A DNA stretch of 64,000 bases from assembly GCA_951213105.1 (NCBI GenBank), contig OX578137.1, positions 55,055,236 through 55,119,235 of the forward strand. Reading direction: 5' to 3'. Made by a program: the position numbers and the translations under genes. Source of the DNA: Amaurobius ferox. Its lineage: Eukaryota; Arthropoda; Arachnida; Araneae; Amaurobiidae. This document shows positions 26,653 to 40,699 of this stretch, one piece after another. Numbering within the stretch: the stretch's first letter is position 1; each line of letters opens with the position of its first letter. The notes beneath the pieces were generated by a model. The model did no database searches, was not told where the DNA came from, and saw nothing but the letters and a program-made list of their open reading frames with translations.

Positions 26653-26666
26653 ACACTTTAAGATCC

Positions 26667-26840
26667 GTTAAACATGTGGGTAAGTCCTTCCGAGAGGTTA
26701 GTGGTAGAGGAAGGAGGGTAGGGTCCCTGTGGATGCCTCCCCCCACTGGGTTCCGGTCTAAATTGGGTGGCTCTTCCCGGCCGTCCAAACAGTTACCTTA
26801 CACCTTTCTGGTAGGTCAGACGGTCTGGGTCTCAACAACA
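26667..26840 (+). mobile_element. 5'-truncated SINE with 14-bp TSD
   Basis: It contains the SINE body (GTGGTAGAGGAAGGAGG, CCACTGGGTTCC, AATTGGGTGGCTC) and tail (CAGACGGTCTGGGTCTC, then CAACAACA). It is flanked by ACACT(T/C)TAAGATCC at 26653-26666 and 26841-26854. The tRNA head is missing, so this is a 5' truncation of the family also seen at 15199. Confidence 0.82.
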
Positions 26841-26854
26841 ACACTCTAAGATCC

Positions 26855-27917
26855 TTACTCTCTCTCTATTCACCTATTATAATAAGTTTACATGAGATAG
26901 AGAAAATTTTGAAGTAAGAATTTTCAGTAATATGGTTGTAAGCTTTATAAAAAAAATATAAATACAAAAATAAAATATTTCAGCTTTGTATTGATGTAAT
27001 TTTTATCATTAATTTTGAAAATTATTCAATCCATGACTTGGATATATATGCACACCTCTGTTTGTGTCCATTTCGTCTTTTTAACTTGTTGGTTCTGTAG
27101 CACTAACAAAGAGGACCCAGCATATCCTCGAAACAGTTTCACGCTGCTTTTCCCTTTTATTATCGATTGAATACGTTGTTCAAGTTTCCCTTATCATTTG
27201 CACAAAGCATATTTTGCTTATTGGTGTCCATATCGGCTATACAGTATCCAGCATTGCAGCCCCATTTGATCCTTGAACCCCGATCGCCGCTCCCTTCCGA
27301 GATTCTGGCAATGCCTATGAGAAAGGCTTGTATACGACAACGAAACATACTGGGTCTTTTAACACCAGATGCTTATGCTTGGATTTAAAATACAGAGTCA
27401 TTTTGATTAAGTGTTACGACTTTTTTATACCTTTGAGAGACACAACATTTTGAAGGATGTTCCCATGTAGCTGTATACTACCAACATGGCAGCCAGTTTT
27501 GTAGCTATTGGGGATCATTCAGCTGCATGATAAGGAAATCATTAAAATATGATTAGCTATGCATTTCTGAGTAAGTAAATTTCTTAGTTTGAGAAATTTT
27601 AGAACATAAAACAACACGATTCTTAATTAATGTACGAAAACTAAATGCATGTCGGTTTAGCACGCTCGAGTTATCTTGTGTTATTCATTTGTAAACACAT
27701 CTCTTACTTTTGACATGTTCAGATGTGTCATTTCATCATATCCTGAGGCGGGGCACAATCCCAAAAAAACCAATACCCAAAAAAATATAAATACAAAGGT
27801 TAAAATATAATACAATCCAATAAGGTTTAAAATACAAAGAATTAATGTGTATCACAAAAGTCAACGACAAGCTAAATTTGGGTTTTCTAGCTGCTCCGGT
27901 TCTTGTGTTATTACTAA
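26855..27917. other. Non-coding interval
   Basis: A GC-richer segment (about 27060-27380) holds short frames on both strands but no recognisable domain. It may be a degenerate retroelement fragment. Confidence 0.35.
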
Positions 27918-28005
27918 ACAAGAAAAATTAATCATGCATAAAGCATTGATTATGAAACACTTTCTAACTGAAATGCAATTTTATTTTACCACCTCTAAAA
28001 TGCTG
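27918..28005 (+). repeat. Solo R1 terminal repeat
   Basis: About 90 bp matching the R1 terminus (ACAAGAAAAATTAATCATGC, then AAAGCATTGATTATGAAACA), with no R1 interior following. Confidence 0.65.
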
Positions 28006-30340
28006 GATGACAGGAAGTAGATTTAACGATAATAATATCACATACAAAAAGTCATTACATATTTTAGAAAAAATACGGATTTGAGAAAAAATCAAGATAC
28101 TTTTGAAATTTTCTAAAGATAACCAATAATTTATTTACAATTTAAATTTAAAAGCACATATTTTATCAAACTATTGCAATAATAATCATTAGTTGTGCAA
28201 AATCTGGATTGTTAATAAATTAAATGTTTCTGTCAAGGTATTCAGAATCTCGACTCGACAAATGAAAGTGCCCCGTCATATGTAATCTATGGTGGACTAG
28301 TTTCGATACGATAGAAATGATTTTTGTTTAAGTGAGGGATATTCATAGGACACAATATTTATTTTATGGGTAGTTTGTAAGTGTTATTTTAAGGATATGT
28401 CTGTTAAAAAAATAATTTATAATCCATTCAAAATGACACATTTATCCCTAGTTATGTTAAAAGAATTCTTTAATTTGAAGCTTAAAACCATAAACATAAA
28501 AAAATTTCGAAAACGATTTCTAAACTATTTAATTAGTACTATAGGGTCCAAATAGAAAACCAAATCCGGCATTATGAGAGTTTTGATTGTCACCCTTACC
28601 TTTCCGAAATCATGACTATTGTCTATGATTACAGTTTTTAAATATAGCTAAACATATCTTGTAATAATTTAACAACAGAGATTATAGGATCTAAACTTCT
28701 GTTGCCAAATGCTAAAAAATAATTTATTGCTGATGTTTTATAAGAGTGTATAATTTCCCTCTCAATAGTGCTTGCTGATAAGGCATCCTTGGGACAAACC
28801 AAAGAGACCCTTTTGAGGGAAAATATTGATATGTTTTTGCTGACAGTTCAATGAAATTTATGAAAATCAAAAATTTTAAATTTTATAAAAAAGTGTCAAG
28901 ATTGGTATATGTGCCGTCAGGATCTCGAACAGGGGAGGGAGGTCGAAGATCAAATGTGGTTGTTTACAGCGTTGTATTTAATATTCCAATATAGACTCTA
29001 TATAGAACATAATGCAATTATATATGAAGAACTAACGTAATCATTATCAATGGCTGGTTATGGCGCCTCCTACATAACTGCAGATGCACGATCTGTCTCA
29101 CTCGATACTACATTAATGTCATAACATGCACTAAAATTTGTCAAAATATGCATGCAACTATGCATCAAAAATTCAAGAAATAATCACTTATAACATAAAA
29201 TACATGTATTTATATATTTTGTTCGAATATCATTTATGCATCTGAAAGCATTTAAAAAAACTATTATTGCAAATCAAAAGTTTTTATATCATTATTCAAA
29301 TGCAGTTAAAATTTTCATATAGTGAGTAAATGTTATTGCTGTAACCAGCTAATGTGCTTTTCTAAGTTCTTGTCACTTAGACTTTGTTGTTTATCATCTA
29401 AAAGCATTTTAATGCCAAAAATGTTCTTTTAATATGAACTGATATAATTGGACAGTACTTGTAATCTTTAGAACTAAAAGCGATATTTAGTTCTTCAATA
29501 TTTTATGCTGAAAATGACTTAGTTATAACTGCGTGTCCACTCTTCTGTTTTTCTTTTTCTTTTTTTTTCATTTCTTTTTTTCTCTCTAAAATGTAGATAG
29601 CAGATTTTACAAGCTGATCTGATATTTTTTCTGAATAAATTTTTCTCGCATTTACACAGTGTAATAACACAACCTGTAGAAATATGTTTCCATGATTATA
29701 AATACATGATTTTATTCGGGTTGATTTACTAGATTTAATTTTAGGCATTTTTACTCATAATGCTTATACAGAAAATTTTACACAGCAGCTCTTTGAAAAA
29801 ATGTATGTAAAACGTCAGGTACTCGTATAAGTTGACTTTCCATTTCTTTTACCAGACCTGTCTCTTGTTGTTTTACCTGGAAGGATTTCACCATTTCTTA
29901 TGATATTTACATGACCTTAGTAGTTCACGTAATTTGGCTGTTGAATGTGAAATATATTTAGCTTTGTCCGATGTTAACTTATCTAGCTATTCAAAAAAGG
30001 TAAAAAAAAATAGTTAAAATATAAAAAATGCAAGCTAAAAGGAAATAAAGTACTTGAAATATGCGTTTAAAGGCTTTTTATGCATTTACATGCTCTGTAA
30101 TTATGTGTTCAATTATGCAATTGAATATACAGATATGAAATTTCATATAATTCGAGTTTTAGTCATAATATTAATCAATATATCAGTTTAATAAATTCAT
30201 ATATTTATAAAATTTTTTGAATGTGATTGTTTTTAAAACGTGTTTGTAACTATATTTAAAATGGATTTTTAACAAGACATTTAGTTCAAACTCTCATATT
30301 TTGTGAAGGATACGCACTGCAGAAATGAATTAATAGTTGC
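28006..30340. other. Non-coding AT-rich DNA
   Basis: No gene or named repeat supported. Confidence 0.4.
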
Positions 30341-30344
30341 CGAA

Positions 30345-30660
30345 TTTTGCTCTTGAAGGATCCCATCACATTAACTATTTTTCTAAATGTCTATAAGTGT
30401 AGAATTCCTACAAAACAGCCAGTTCTAGCATTCTAAAAATCGGCACATTTATTTTCTTGCATAAGATTATGCATAAAGTACATTTTCACGAGCTAAATAT
30501 AAGAAAAATCGATTTCTTTAGTTTTGATGTGAACCTGCTAAAGTGGACGCCACATTTGTAGTTCAGTCAAGTTTTTTTCTGTGAACATCTTAAAAAATGA
30601 TCAACACTTTTAAGACTTACAATAGAATGCATTCACAAGTATCTGGGAGAAAGAACTGTA
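30345..30660 (+). repeat. R3 dispersed repeat, copy 1
   Basis: Shares ordered blocks with the copies at 33510 and 33830: GATCCCATCACATTAACTAT, CTAAATGTCTATA, AGCATTCTAAAAATCG, and ATCTTAAAAAATGATCAACAC (the last block in copies 1 and 3). Non-coding. Confidence 0.65.
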
Positions 30661-33509
30661 TGGATACCTAATCGCTTAAAGCCAAGCGAAGTCACAGAAA
30701 TATTTACAACCAAATGAGTGGTGTGTCAACTTAAAAAGCGGGACACCATTAGCGTTATCCTTCGTCCTTTGTCGGCTTTCTCCGCCCCGTAGGGTAAAAT
30801 CACATCCCTCTGAGCTTGACCACTCAAGATAGGCGATACTTCCCGTTATCGTAAAGGGTTTTCATTGTTCCCGTGCCTGGGGTGAACATTCATTCTCCTC
30901 AGCCCAGGTATTAAAATTCCCACGTCGGCGATTCAATTTGAAAACCTAGCGATTAACAAAATGACCGGCCAAACCCCGTAGATATCCTATACGTAGATAT
31001 TTCTTCTAATATATCCATTTTATATTTTATAGCCGTCTAATTCCATAGATATATAGGATGTGTCTTGATACATGATCTGGCGCCGAGGTGACGATTCTAT
31101 CCTTTGACCCCACCAGCTCCTTGCGGAACTTTACACGCTGCACTATCATCATTTTTACAACTGCCTCAAATTTTAAAGGGTTTCCGAAAGCGGATGTGTA
31201 ATCGGAATTAAAGTTATACGCCAAAATTAATATGTTGCGCGAAACTCTATTGGTTAAATATTCATTATAACATATTTTGCATCATGATAAATTAAAAACA
31301 AAATTAATCTATATGAAATAGTTTCAGGTAAGACTCCTATATTCAAATTATACGCTGCATCTTTAGGAGCCGAAAGCAAATAAAGGGCATCAACTTTGGG
31401 AAAGGGGGGGGGGGGTGTCCGAGCCATATAGCTGATATTGCGACGACGTATTGTTGTTCTACTTTAACCTACATATGTACTGTCCATAAACGTCTATACG
31501 GTAAATATGAAGGAGAGTGGCAAAAATAGTGCGTTTAAAGACTACTATTCCGCCCAGTCATATTTTATATTCATTTTGAAGCTATAGATCGTAAGAATTT
31601 CGCATTTTTTTTTAGTTTCGGTACGCGACAGTTTCTCGCTCAGAGCAATTTCAGCAATTCAAAGTTAAATTCGATGGATTTTTAACTTACTTGCAGACGC
31701 AGACAAAGTTGGTTTATGCCCCTCCCCCTATCCCTCTCCCATTCTTTTGATCGGTAAAATTAGTAAAATATCATGTGTTTGGTGCTACAAAGAGATATTT
31801 TTTAAATTCATAAACGTCGAAATATTAAGAAAATTAAATTCCTTCAAAAGGAAAAGTAATTTAATTGTTATGAAATAAACATATTGGGGAATTTTTACAA
31901 TAAAAAGGGTTGCTCAATTCATAACGTCCGATAATATAACGGGGGAAATGGCCGAAATATCGGGATTGCGATGTTTTAAAAGTTATAGAGTAAGTGATCA
32001 AAAGGTAGAAACAGCGTAGAAATTAATTTAAAATCTTCAAAACTCATTGATAAAATCCCATAAATTAAAGAAAAATTAGTGGTCGGCTTTCTTAAAAATA
32101 GAAAAGGAATATATAATAGTAAATAATTTAGCTTAGAAAGAGGTAAAAAAAAATCAAGATGAGAAAACTCAAGAAACTGCCATATTCGGAAATAATCTGT
32201 AATTTTGGCATACAATTAAAGCTGAAATATTCTTGAAAAATTAAACTGCTATATGGAAAAAGGGGGGGGGATGACTTTAAAATTGCCATAAAAAGTATTT
32301 TAAAAAGTTATTTTTAAAAGTTATTCTTCACGGTAAATGGATTTTTTTATGATGACTTTAAAAACAATTGTATAACACTTATAAAGGTCTATAACAAAAA
32401 CATAACGATTTAGAATAAAGATAAGATTTAGAATAAAGTTAAAAAAATGAGTAATAATAAATGTTTAAAATATTCAGAAACTGGATAAATGAAAAATCTA
32501 AAGTTTGAAAACTTATAAGAAATGGAAAATATGGGGAAACTGACAATGACTTAGATTTAAAAAAAACACATAAAGTTTTGAAAATTTATTTAGTTTTATA
32601 AATGATAATATAGCAATAATAAAGGCATGTTGAAAATATTACTCATTAAAAAATAAACATATTTCTGAGAATCTGTCTGTCTTATTAGAAAACATAAATT
32701 TTATATTTTGCCAATCTCTTAAATTTTCTCTAATTTCTAAAAATCTCTAATTCCCCCTCTGCCTCAACAGCCAAATAATAGATTTTACAAGAGTAGATCC
32801 ACTAAGGAGAGTTTTCCTTACTAATAGACATAGTGGTGCCTCACACTTAACTTTCATATAAATATATGAAATAGATAAATTACCTCTATCTGTTTTAATT
32901 TCTAATTTCTACGTGTGGCCTACATTATACAATGTATCCTTTAGCTAAAATGTTTAATTAGGCCCTTCTAAAAATATTTGGCCTTATCATACGTAATGTG
33001 CCCTTTTTCAGAAGGTAGCTCCCAGCCTTTTTGAAATCCTAGAATGAACTATATATATATATTTCCTTTTATTTAAAGAAATTTAATTACTTATATTTTA
33101 AATACCAGTGACTTATATTTGATTGAAAATGGTCTGAATAGCATTTGTGAAAATAAAATAGACTTTATGTTGGGCTGGAGAAAAATCCCTTTAGGCTGGA
33201 GAAATATTCCTTTATATATAAATCAGGTACTAAATATGTATTAAATACCCCTATTTCCCTGTCCCACATATAATGTAAGCAATTGAAAGTTGGAGTTCAT
33301 GGTGTGAATGCCTGGTAAAAATAGGCCTGTAACAACACCCAAAAGCTAAGTATTATACGTCATATATGCAATACAGGCACTAAAGATACTATACCCCTTT
33401 TTCCTTTCATTAACATACAGGTTGTAGGTGCATAAATAGTGTAATAGATGAAAATAATTTGAGAGAAGGACAAGCGTGTGGAGCCCCCATATCTTTCCGT
33501 CATCTATTA
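30661..33509. other. Non-coding DNA, partly GC-richer
   Basis: The segment 30700-30960 is GC-richer than its surroundings and may be an unclassified retroposon. The rest is AT-rich with G runs near 31405 and 32261. No gene supported. Confidence 0.35.
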
Positions 33510-33790
33510 CTACAGCACGGAAGGCTTCTGAAAGATCCCATCACATTAACTATATTTCTAAATGTCTATAATTGAAAACAGATAGTTATAGCATTCTAAA
33601 AATCGACTATTTATTTTGTTTTGTGTAAAAATATGCATAGAGTGAATGAATATTCACGGTTACATATAATACTAAGCCAATTTTTTTTTTTATTTTGCTA
33701 TGGGCCGGCTCAAACAGATACCATTTTGGTAGCATAGCTAATCTCATTCTTCTGGAAACATCTTTAAAAAAGGACAACACTCTCTAATAC
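33510..33790 (+). repeat. R3 dispersed repeat, copy 2
   Basis: Same block order as copy 1 (GATCCCATCACATTAACTAT, CTAAATGTCTATA, ATAGCATTCTAAAAATCG), about 300 bp upstream of copy 3. Confidence 0.65.
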
Positions 33791-33829
33791 ATACAATATA
33801 ATTTTCCATCTTTCCGACAAATATATCGA

Positions 33830-34200
33830 CAGTACGGAGGGCTTTCGAAAGATCCCATCACATTAACTATTTTCCTAAATGTCTATATATGTAGATTTTC
33901 TTAAAAACAGATAATTCTAGCATTCCAAAAATCGTCTAATACATTATTTTTTTACATAAAAATAAGCATAAAGTTTATATTCACGTGTTACATAGAATAA
34001 ACCAGTTTTTTTTTATTAATTTTTATTTTTTTTATTTTGATGCGATCAGGCCATTTTTTTATTTTGATGCGGTGACGCCATTTTTGAAATATATTCCATT
34101 TTCTTCTGTGAATATCTTAAAAAATGATTAACACTCTTTTAAACATACCATAGAATGCTTCCACAAGGATCTGAAAGAAGGATTTGTATGGATATCCGTT
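33830..34200 (+). repeat. R3 dispersed repeat, copy 3
   Basis: Same blocks as copies 1 and 2. A tandem TTTTATTTTGATGCG(A/G)T-type duplication occurs inside it near 34030-34070. Confidence 0.65.
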
Positions 34201-34295
34201 GATGATTGCTGACATTTAAAACGGCGGTATTTAGAGCATTTTTGAATGATACTTATGCGCGACTGCACAAAGCACTTATACAAATATGTACTCTG

Positions 34296-34380
34296 AACAC
34301 GGGAACAGTTTGGTCAGAGTTAGGAATCGAACGTGGATCCTATAAGTGATGTTTTAACCACTGGGTTGTCCAGCCCCCTA
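34296..34380 (-). mobile_element. SINE head fragment
   Basis: The minus strand reads CAACCCAGTGGTTAAAACAT, a B-box-like CGTTCGATTCC, then CTCTGACCAAACTG. This matches the tRNA-like head of the SINE at 15199-15300. The body and tail are absent. Confidence 0.65.
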
Positions 34381-37300
34381 ATGTTAAGCTAATGTGAATT
34401 AAAAAAATCTCGTTTGAACCGTATTATTCAGAGAACTTTAGTATCGCACAAAGTTTCGCCGTTGTCCGAAATTTCGAATTTCGGTTACAGACGACACGCA
34501 CATGAGACAAGACAATTTATTTTACTACGCGAGATAAAAATATATGAACCATGGGTATTTCTAATCAGTGGAAATGAAACAAAATAAAATTATTAATTAA
34601 TTATTTTGTATGTCAGAATTTTTCTCTTAGATCCATGAATAAATAATAAAATAATACTCTTATTTCTAAATTTTGCTTTTGTAATACTCAAAGTTTCCCA
34701 CAGATGGAATATTTTAGATTACATGAAAAAATTCGTATACATGAAATCTACGGCAACAAACTGTCCTCAGAACTCCTGAACCATTCTGTAAAATGCTATT
34801 GTATGTAACTATCCCCCACTCACACACCCAGACAAAAAACAAATATGGATATTTATGGGATTATACTGATTTTAAAGAGAGATGTTTCAGTCTACTTTTG
34901 CGTTAATAGTCAGGGCCGTGACAAGGGATAAGACAGTGAGGCGATGTCCTCGGGCGCCGTCTCACAGGGACGCCGAAATTGAAATTTTTATTATTAGTTT
35001 AAAAAACTAAAAATTGTTTTTAAACAAAGCACTCTACTTTCTCTAGTTCTAAAACCGGAACGTCAACAGAAATACAGTGCTTTAGTAATAAGAAAATATA
35101 AACATAATTTTAATAGTATTTCCTCTAACAACTGAGATTCAACTTGAATTAGGTAATTAAATAATTATAAAAAAGGTAATCCTTCAGGAAATTATAACTT
35201 TTGTAAATTGCCTTTTTACTTGATTCAAGACAATACCTAAATTAAAGCACCGAGAATTAATACCAGATTTCAGGAAGCAGATTCATTTAAATGATTCCGT
35301 TTTCCTTTCAATTTAAGGCGCAATGAAGGATAGAAATAAAAATTAACATTGATCGAAAAAATTAATTTCACATATTTAAAGCACCATATGAATCAGGATA
35401 GAAGAAAGGGTCATCACCCTCAAACCAAGTTCATTGTTCACAATACAAAAATTTGAACACTATATCTCCCTTTGTAGTTAAAACACCTCGCTGGATTAGC
35501 AGGAAACAAACTCGCAAAATGTTTACATTTCTAACTAAAAACTTTTGAAAAAATTCTGATCATTAATATTGAGCGCATTTTCAGAGTCAAATAAGTAAAC
35601 TAAATTTGGACACTTAAATGAAAATGATATTTAGCATTTTTATGAATCAAATAGTTTTACTTGTACAATCAAGGCTACACAGCATTTCTTGTATAGAGAA
35701 GTAATTCTCGCTTATGTGTGAAAATTCAAGGTAATGATTCTCCACAGAATCTATCAAGATTTTCTTTGTTTTCACTTATCCTACTATACATAACGTACTA
35801 GTAAATAATTCGACCCTTCGATTTGGATGAATTTAAACATTTTGAGCCTTCCTGAATATAAATCAATCATTTTTAAACGATGTCTCCCTGTAGACACGAT
35901 ATCTCTCGAACAAATTATGTACTCCAAACGAAGTTTCGCACTGTTATTTTAATCAGTAAACTTAGTGGCCTATTTATTTTACTTATCAACTAATTTTACA
36001 CAATAATTTGTATCCTTTATGATTTTGCACTTTTCTTTTTCTCTTTATATAAAAAAATAGGAAGAAAAAGTTATTTTACCCTAGTTTCACCAAATTTTCG
36101 TAAAATTTTTTGTTCCAGTATCAGGTAAACAAGATCAAATATTTCTATTTAACTCTGATTTTCATAAATTGAATAAAAATATAATCTATAATTGACTATA
36201 ATCTATAACAGATATGGATACATTTAGACTATTGACATTCAGAGAGATTAGACAAGGGGTATACTCAATCTTTCAAACATGTTTTGTTTCGATAATTAAA
36301 ATAACATTATAAAATAATTGTATTGAAAGCTTTTTGCAATTAGTCATTTTAAATAAATTTATTCATTTATAAGTGAATATCATTTAGGATGTAAAGATGT
36401 TCCGTTCTTAAAAGATTGCACGTTTTTTGTTCTAAAATAAGAAGATCATATAATTAAATGATCAGTATTACACAATAAATGGATGTTTTTTAAATACTTT
36501 TGGTATTATAAAATAAGTTGATGCTTTTTAAGTACTTCGAACCAAAAATGAATTGAGATCAGAGCATTTCCGTCTCAATTTTAACTGGAAATAAACTGGG
36601 GTACATTGTGTTACATATGTGATATATTTGTTTGGAACTTGAGACTAAAATTTTCTCCACTCCTATACAATGATCATATATATATGCTATATGCTTACAG
36701 TAGGAAACAAACTTTTCCAGAAAAGCATGTTTTATTTGGATATATTATGCAAAAATTGAGGTCACGTACATGTGACTCAGTCTTTTTAAAAATATTTTTC
36801 ATATATGCCTCTGCCTGAGCTATCCTGACCGCATAACAAACACTTCAGAATATATTCCTACTAATTCGATGAAGATACTTCTTGACCTTAACAAATGAAT
36901 ACATTTTCTAAAAATTATCACATACTTGCACTTATATTCATTTAATATACCAGAGTCGACAATACCGAGCTTGAGTCTGTATGAAGTCTTGTACCGACTA
37001 TGAAGATTTAGAACCCTAGCCTGTTGATCTCGAGACAAGCACTCTAAACTATCAGGAGAATGTGCTTGTGTCAAATGTATGCAGTTTTATCATATTCGCT
37101 TGTCAGAAAGTAGTTTTTTGGTTAGTTGGTAGAATACTCATATAAATTATCGTGCAATAGGCAGTTCTACTCATACCGACTAACTTCTCAAACCTCAGCT
37201 ATTTGCTCTATATACGTATTTCTATATTCTGTTCTATTGTGGACAGACAGGATTGCCATAACAAATTTGTACATATGGTGTCTTTAAATATCTATTCAGG

Positions 37301-38460
37301 GGAATTTAGCAATATTTGTACTTTTTCCGCATATTAAAACATATGTATTTTGCGTTTGGCGTTCTATATTTTGGCTTCCATTGTTAAAGCATAGATACTT
37401 TTAGAATTAAACGGATATGCAAACTTGTGGGAAGGGGCTCAACTCAGATGACATTAAAAGACTGTGCCCATTGGGTTTCTGTGGTTTTATTAGTATGGAG
37501 CATGAACGTGGTGCATATTCTCTTATTAAGTAATTTTTTCCTTATTAGTATGTCCATATCTAACCTTCCCTTCATTAAAATCAATTAATCCCATTTGACT
37601 ATTTTTTTCTTTTTAGCACATAGAGTATACGACTATATGTAAAAACAATTTTGATGAGTCAAAAATCAAATTCTTGTATTTATTTTGAAGGTTATAGGTT
37701 ACACGCGTTTTGGAGCATCCCTGAATACGAATTAACCAATTTTAACCATCTGTCTATTTCTTTGTAGGTACAATAGTATCGAACAAGTTGATAATACAGA
37801 AAAAAAAATTGGTACGATTATTTCAATCGGTAAATGTTAGAAGCCTATTACCTGTTGGGGTAAACGGATCAAAGAATAGATCTTATTTTTTTATCTTGCT
37901 TTTTAAATTCGGAAAAATAAGTAAACTTAAACATATGAAAATGTTACAGAAATATTTATGTATTTATAATGTCAGCTTTTTAACACGAATGTCATCATTT
38001 ACATGAGGTTTATATGCACTATTCTTGAGATAGTTTATGGTTTTGTTCAGAAATGGAACAATTCGGGAAAAAAAAATATAAATTCCCTATTATCAAATGA
38101 GTGAATGCTTTATAAACAAACAGCTTAAATCCGAAATGAATGGACATCATTATTTAGAAATCATCCCTATCTGCTCTCGAGATATTAAAACATTTATTCA
38201 TCTATATTTTTTTTAATGTAGTGTCACATCTTTCGAACAAATTGAATAAATCGAATAAAGTTTGGTGAGTATTTTTCAATCGATGAACATCACTCAGATA
38301 CCTATTAATTTTCGGAGAAAACGAACCAAATAGAAAGCAATCTAGTTCTGAATATTTATTTTAGAAAATCAAATAAATAATATAAAAACACAAGATGATA
38401 ATATGCGCCCCACTCAAGATATATTTTTTTTTATCTTCTTTTGAAAAATAATTCACATTT
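34381..38460. other. Non-coding AT-rich DNA with degenerate R4 repeats
   Basis: Three diverged segments (about 35815-35990, 37700-37860, 38155-38330) share a theme of a TCCCTGAATA-type block, TTTTAA(A/C)C(A/G)AT, ATCGAACAA, and (A/T)ATTTCAATC(G/A)GTAAA. No coding frame is conserved. Confidence 0.4.
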
Positions 38461-38464
38461 AAAA

Positions 38465-38830
38465 GGTGTAAACGTATGGTCCGCGTTTTAAAAGTGTATA
38501 TGCATTGTCCGCGTTTTAAAGGTATATACACATGGTCCGCGTTTTAAAGGTGTATACGCATGGTCCGCGTTTTAACGGTGTATATGCATCGTCCGCGTTT
38601 TAACGGTGTATATGTATCGTCCGCGTTTTAAAGGTGTATACGCATAGTCCGCGTTTTAACGGTGTATATGCATTGTCCGCGTTTTAAAGGTGTATACGCA
38701 CGGTCCGCGTTTTAATGGTGTATATGCATCGTCCACGTTTCAAAGGTGTATTCGCATGGTCCGCGTTTTAAAGGTGTATATGCATAGTCCGTGTTTTAAA
38801 AGTGTATAAGCAAGTTTAAAAGTGTATGTA
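38465..38830 (+). repeat. 28-bp minisatellite, about 12 units
   Basis: Twelve or so 28-bp units of the type GGTGTATACGCATGGTCCGC + GTTTTAAA, ending in degenerate partial units. The unit is the reverse complement of the minisatellite at 13974-14169. Confidence 0.93.
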
Positions 38831-39445
38831 TTAAAGTCAGAACAAAAATTTTGCTCTCATACTGCTTACATTTAAAATAAAGTACATCCATTTTCCCGAT
38901 TTTATGAAGTCTTTTTAAAACTCGCATTAACAGCAACAATTAAACTGTTGAACCATCTCAGGAGAGATGTTTTTCTAACTCACTGAAGAGAAAATGCAGT
39001 GTCAAGAGTCTAAGGATTAAAATAAAATAAAAAAAAGTATATGAAATATAAGTTATAATTGAATTAAAAAAAAAAAAAAAGTACGCTTCGCGGTTTGAGT
39101 TTATCCGTGTTTTGAATTCCGAACCTGTGCTCCATTTATTACCAGGCAAATATTTACACAGATACAGAATATACATACAGAGAGAAAGACTGTATTTTAC
39201 AATTACACACAACTCTCAAAAACTGAATCACACTGTATTTCTATAAATGCCATGCAAAAATATGCTGTGAAGATGGTTGTATATACCTTATTTCTAAACA
39301 TGTTTAGCTTCCTGGACGGGAATATTATTTGACATATGGGAAATAATAAAAGACAGTCTAGCTAGAATCTGTTTCTTATAACATTAGCTCCCAAACTATA
39401 AATTGGAAATCAAAAGGAAAAAAATTACATTAGTTTCAGAAGTGT

Positions 39446-39503
39446 CGAAAGCCCAGACCATCCGACTCGTCCGTGGACTTAGAGTAGCTTTTTGGATGGC
39501 CGG
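39446..39503 (-). mobile_element. Ultra-short SINE-tail insertion, 58 bp, with 15-bp TSD
   Basis: Flanked by exact 15-bp copies of TAGTTTCAGAAGTGT (39431-39445 and 39504-39518). On the minus strand it starts CCGGCCATCCAAA and ends GGTCTGGGCTTTCG, matching the SINE 3' tail. It begins at almost the same SINE position as the insert at 18898-18958. Confidence 0.82.
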
Positions 39504-40082
39504 TAGTTTCAGAAGTGTAATATTTTTCTGTTTTGGCGAGTTAGAAATATATTTCAAAATCAAAATTACAACAATTTGCGGAGGGGATTGTGCCTGCTAA
39601 AAAAATGTATGCATATCTCTTTGGGGGGGGGGGTCTTTTAGGGGGGGGGGGTCTCTAGTGTTTCTAGGGGCTCCCGAGAAGCTAATACCTCAATTTGATA
39701 GTTCTATGGGTTGTCCTCGGTTTCCCTCAAAGACCAACACGGGTGTTTCGCAGATTTAGCTAGAGGGCAGTTAACGCCTTCCTTCTGAAAACCAGTTCCG
39801 CATACACACAATATGTTGCAATTCTGATAAACCGCGGACGTGTTTTTTTGCAAGACACACACAGATATTCGCGAGCTATACACAGTTATACACAGACTAT
39901 ATACATATACCACCTAACTGGGGACCTATGCCAAAAGTCAACCAAACTTTTTTCAGAATATTATCTGTCATTAAATAGCACATTTCTACAAAAATCCAAA
40001 GCGAGGACGTCCCCACTTGCCGGTGTGTCCCCACTTGGAAGGTGTGTAAACATATGAATGTCCCCACTTCCCACCATACGCC

Positions 40083-40083
40083 A

Positions 40084-40118
<35 letters not shown>

Positions 40119-40240
40119 CATCACTTCAAAAATGTTTGATTCCTGATCAGGGATGCTTGAATCGTGCTCTCCCGTCGAAAACTCGAATTCGAATTTTCGA
40201 CCCCGTCACAATACTTTCCTTTTACATTTTGTATATAAGG
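40083..40240 (+). mobile_element. R2 family 3' fragment after a (CA)n(GA)n tract
   Basis: A CACACA then (GA)n microsatellite (40083-40120) is followed by the R2 terminal module: AAAAATGTTTGATTC, TGATCAGGGATGCTTGAA, CTCCCGTCGAAAACTCGAAT, GTATATAAGGAAAA. Confidence 0.65.
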
Positions 40241-40657
40241 AAAATAAAAATGCGTTGAGCATTTTTAAAGTTTTCTGAAATTCAATCGTAAATACTCCCG
40301 CAATGATTCGAGCATATATTATATGCTATCCGTATCCTCCGTATTGAGTTAAATTTGAATTTAAAATTCTTAGATACCTCCTCATATCAATAGAAACATA
40401 TTCCCAAACAGCATACGAATTTGTTATGACGATCATAAAATATTCATTTTCAGATTTTTTGCAGTGTTATATTTCATAACACTTTTGTTTCCACGTCATT
40501 TGAAGTTTTGTTTATAAATATTTTATAGTGTAAAGAATCAGGTATAGAAACATGTCTAAAAGTATATATCTGTAATAACTTCTTCCAAAATTTCAGTTTT
40601 ATTTTTATTATAATCCTATCAGCATATTTGCAATCAACTTATTTACATATGGCGTCT

Positions 40658-40699
40658 TCCTTTCTAGTAGGTCGGACGGTCTGGGTCTCGACAACAACA
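40658..40699 (+). mobile_element. Ultra-short SINE-tail insertion, 42 bp, with 13-bp TSD
   Basis: Flanked by ACATATG(G/A)CGTCT at 40645-40657 and 40700-40712. The insert contains GTAGGTCGGACGGTCTGGG then CTCGACAACAACA, which is the last 40 or so bases of the SINE. Confidence 0.8.

Noticed and set aside
27160..27388. Possible exon or LINE fragment
   Set aside because: Short frames on both strands, no recognisable motif and no splice context that I can support.
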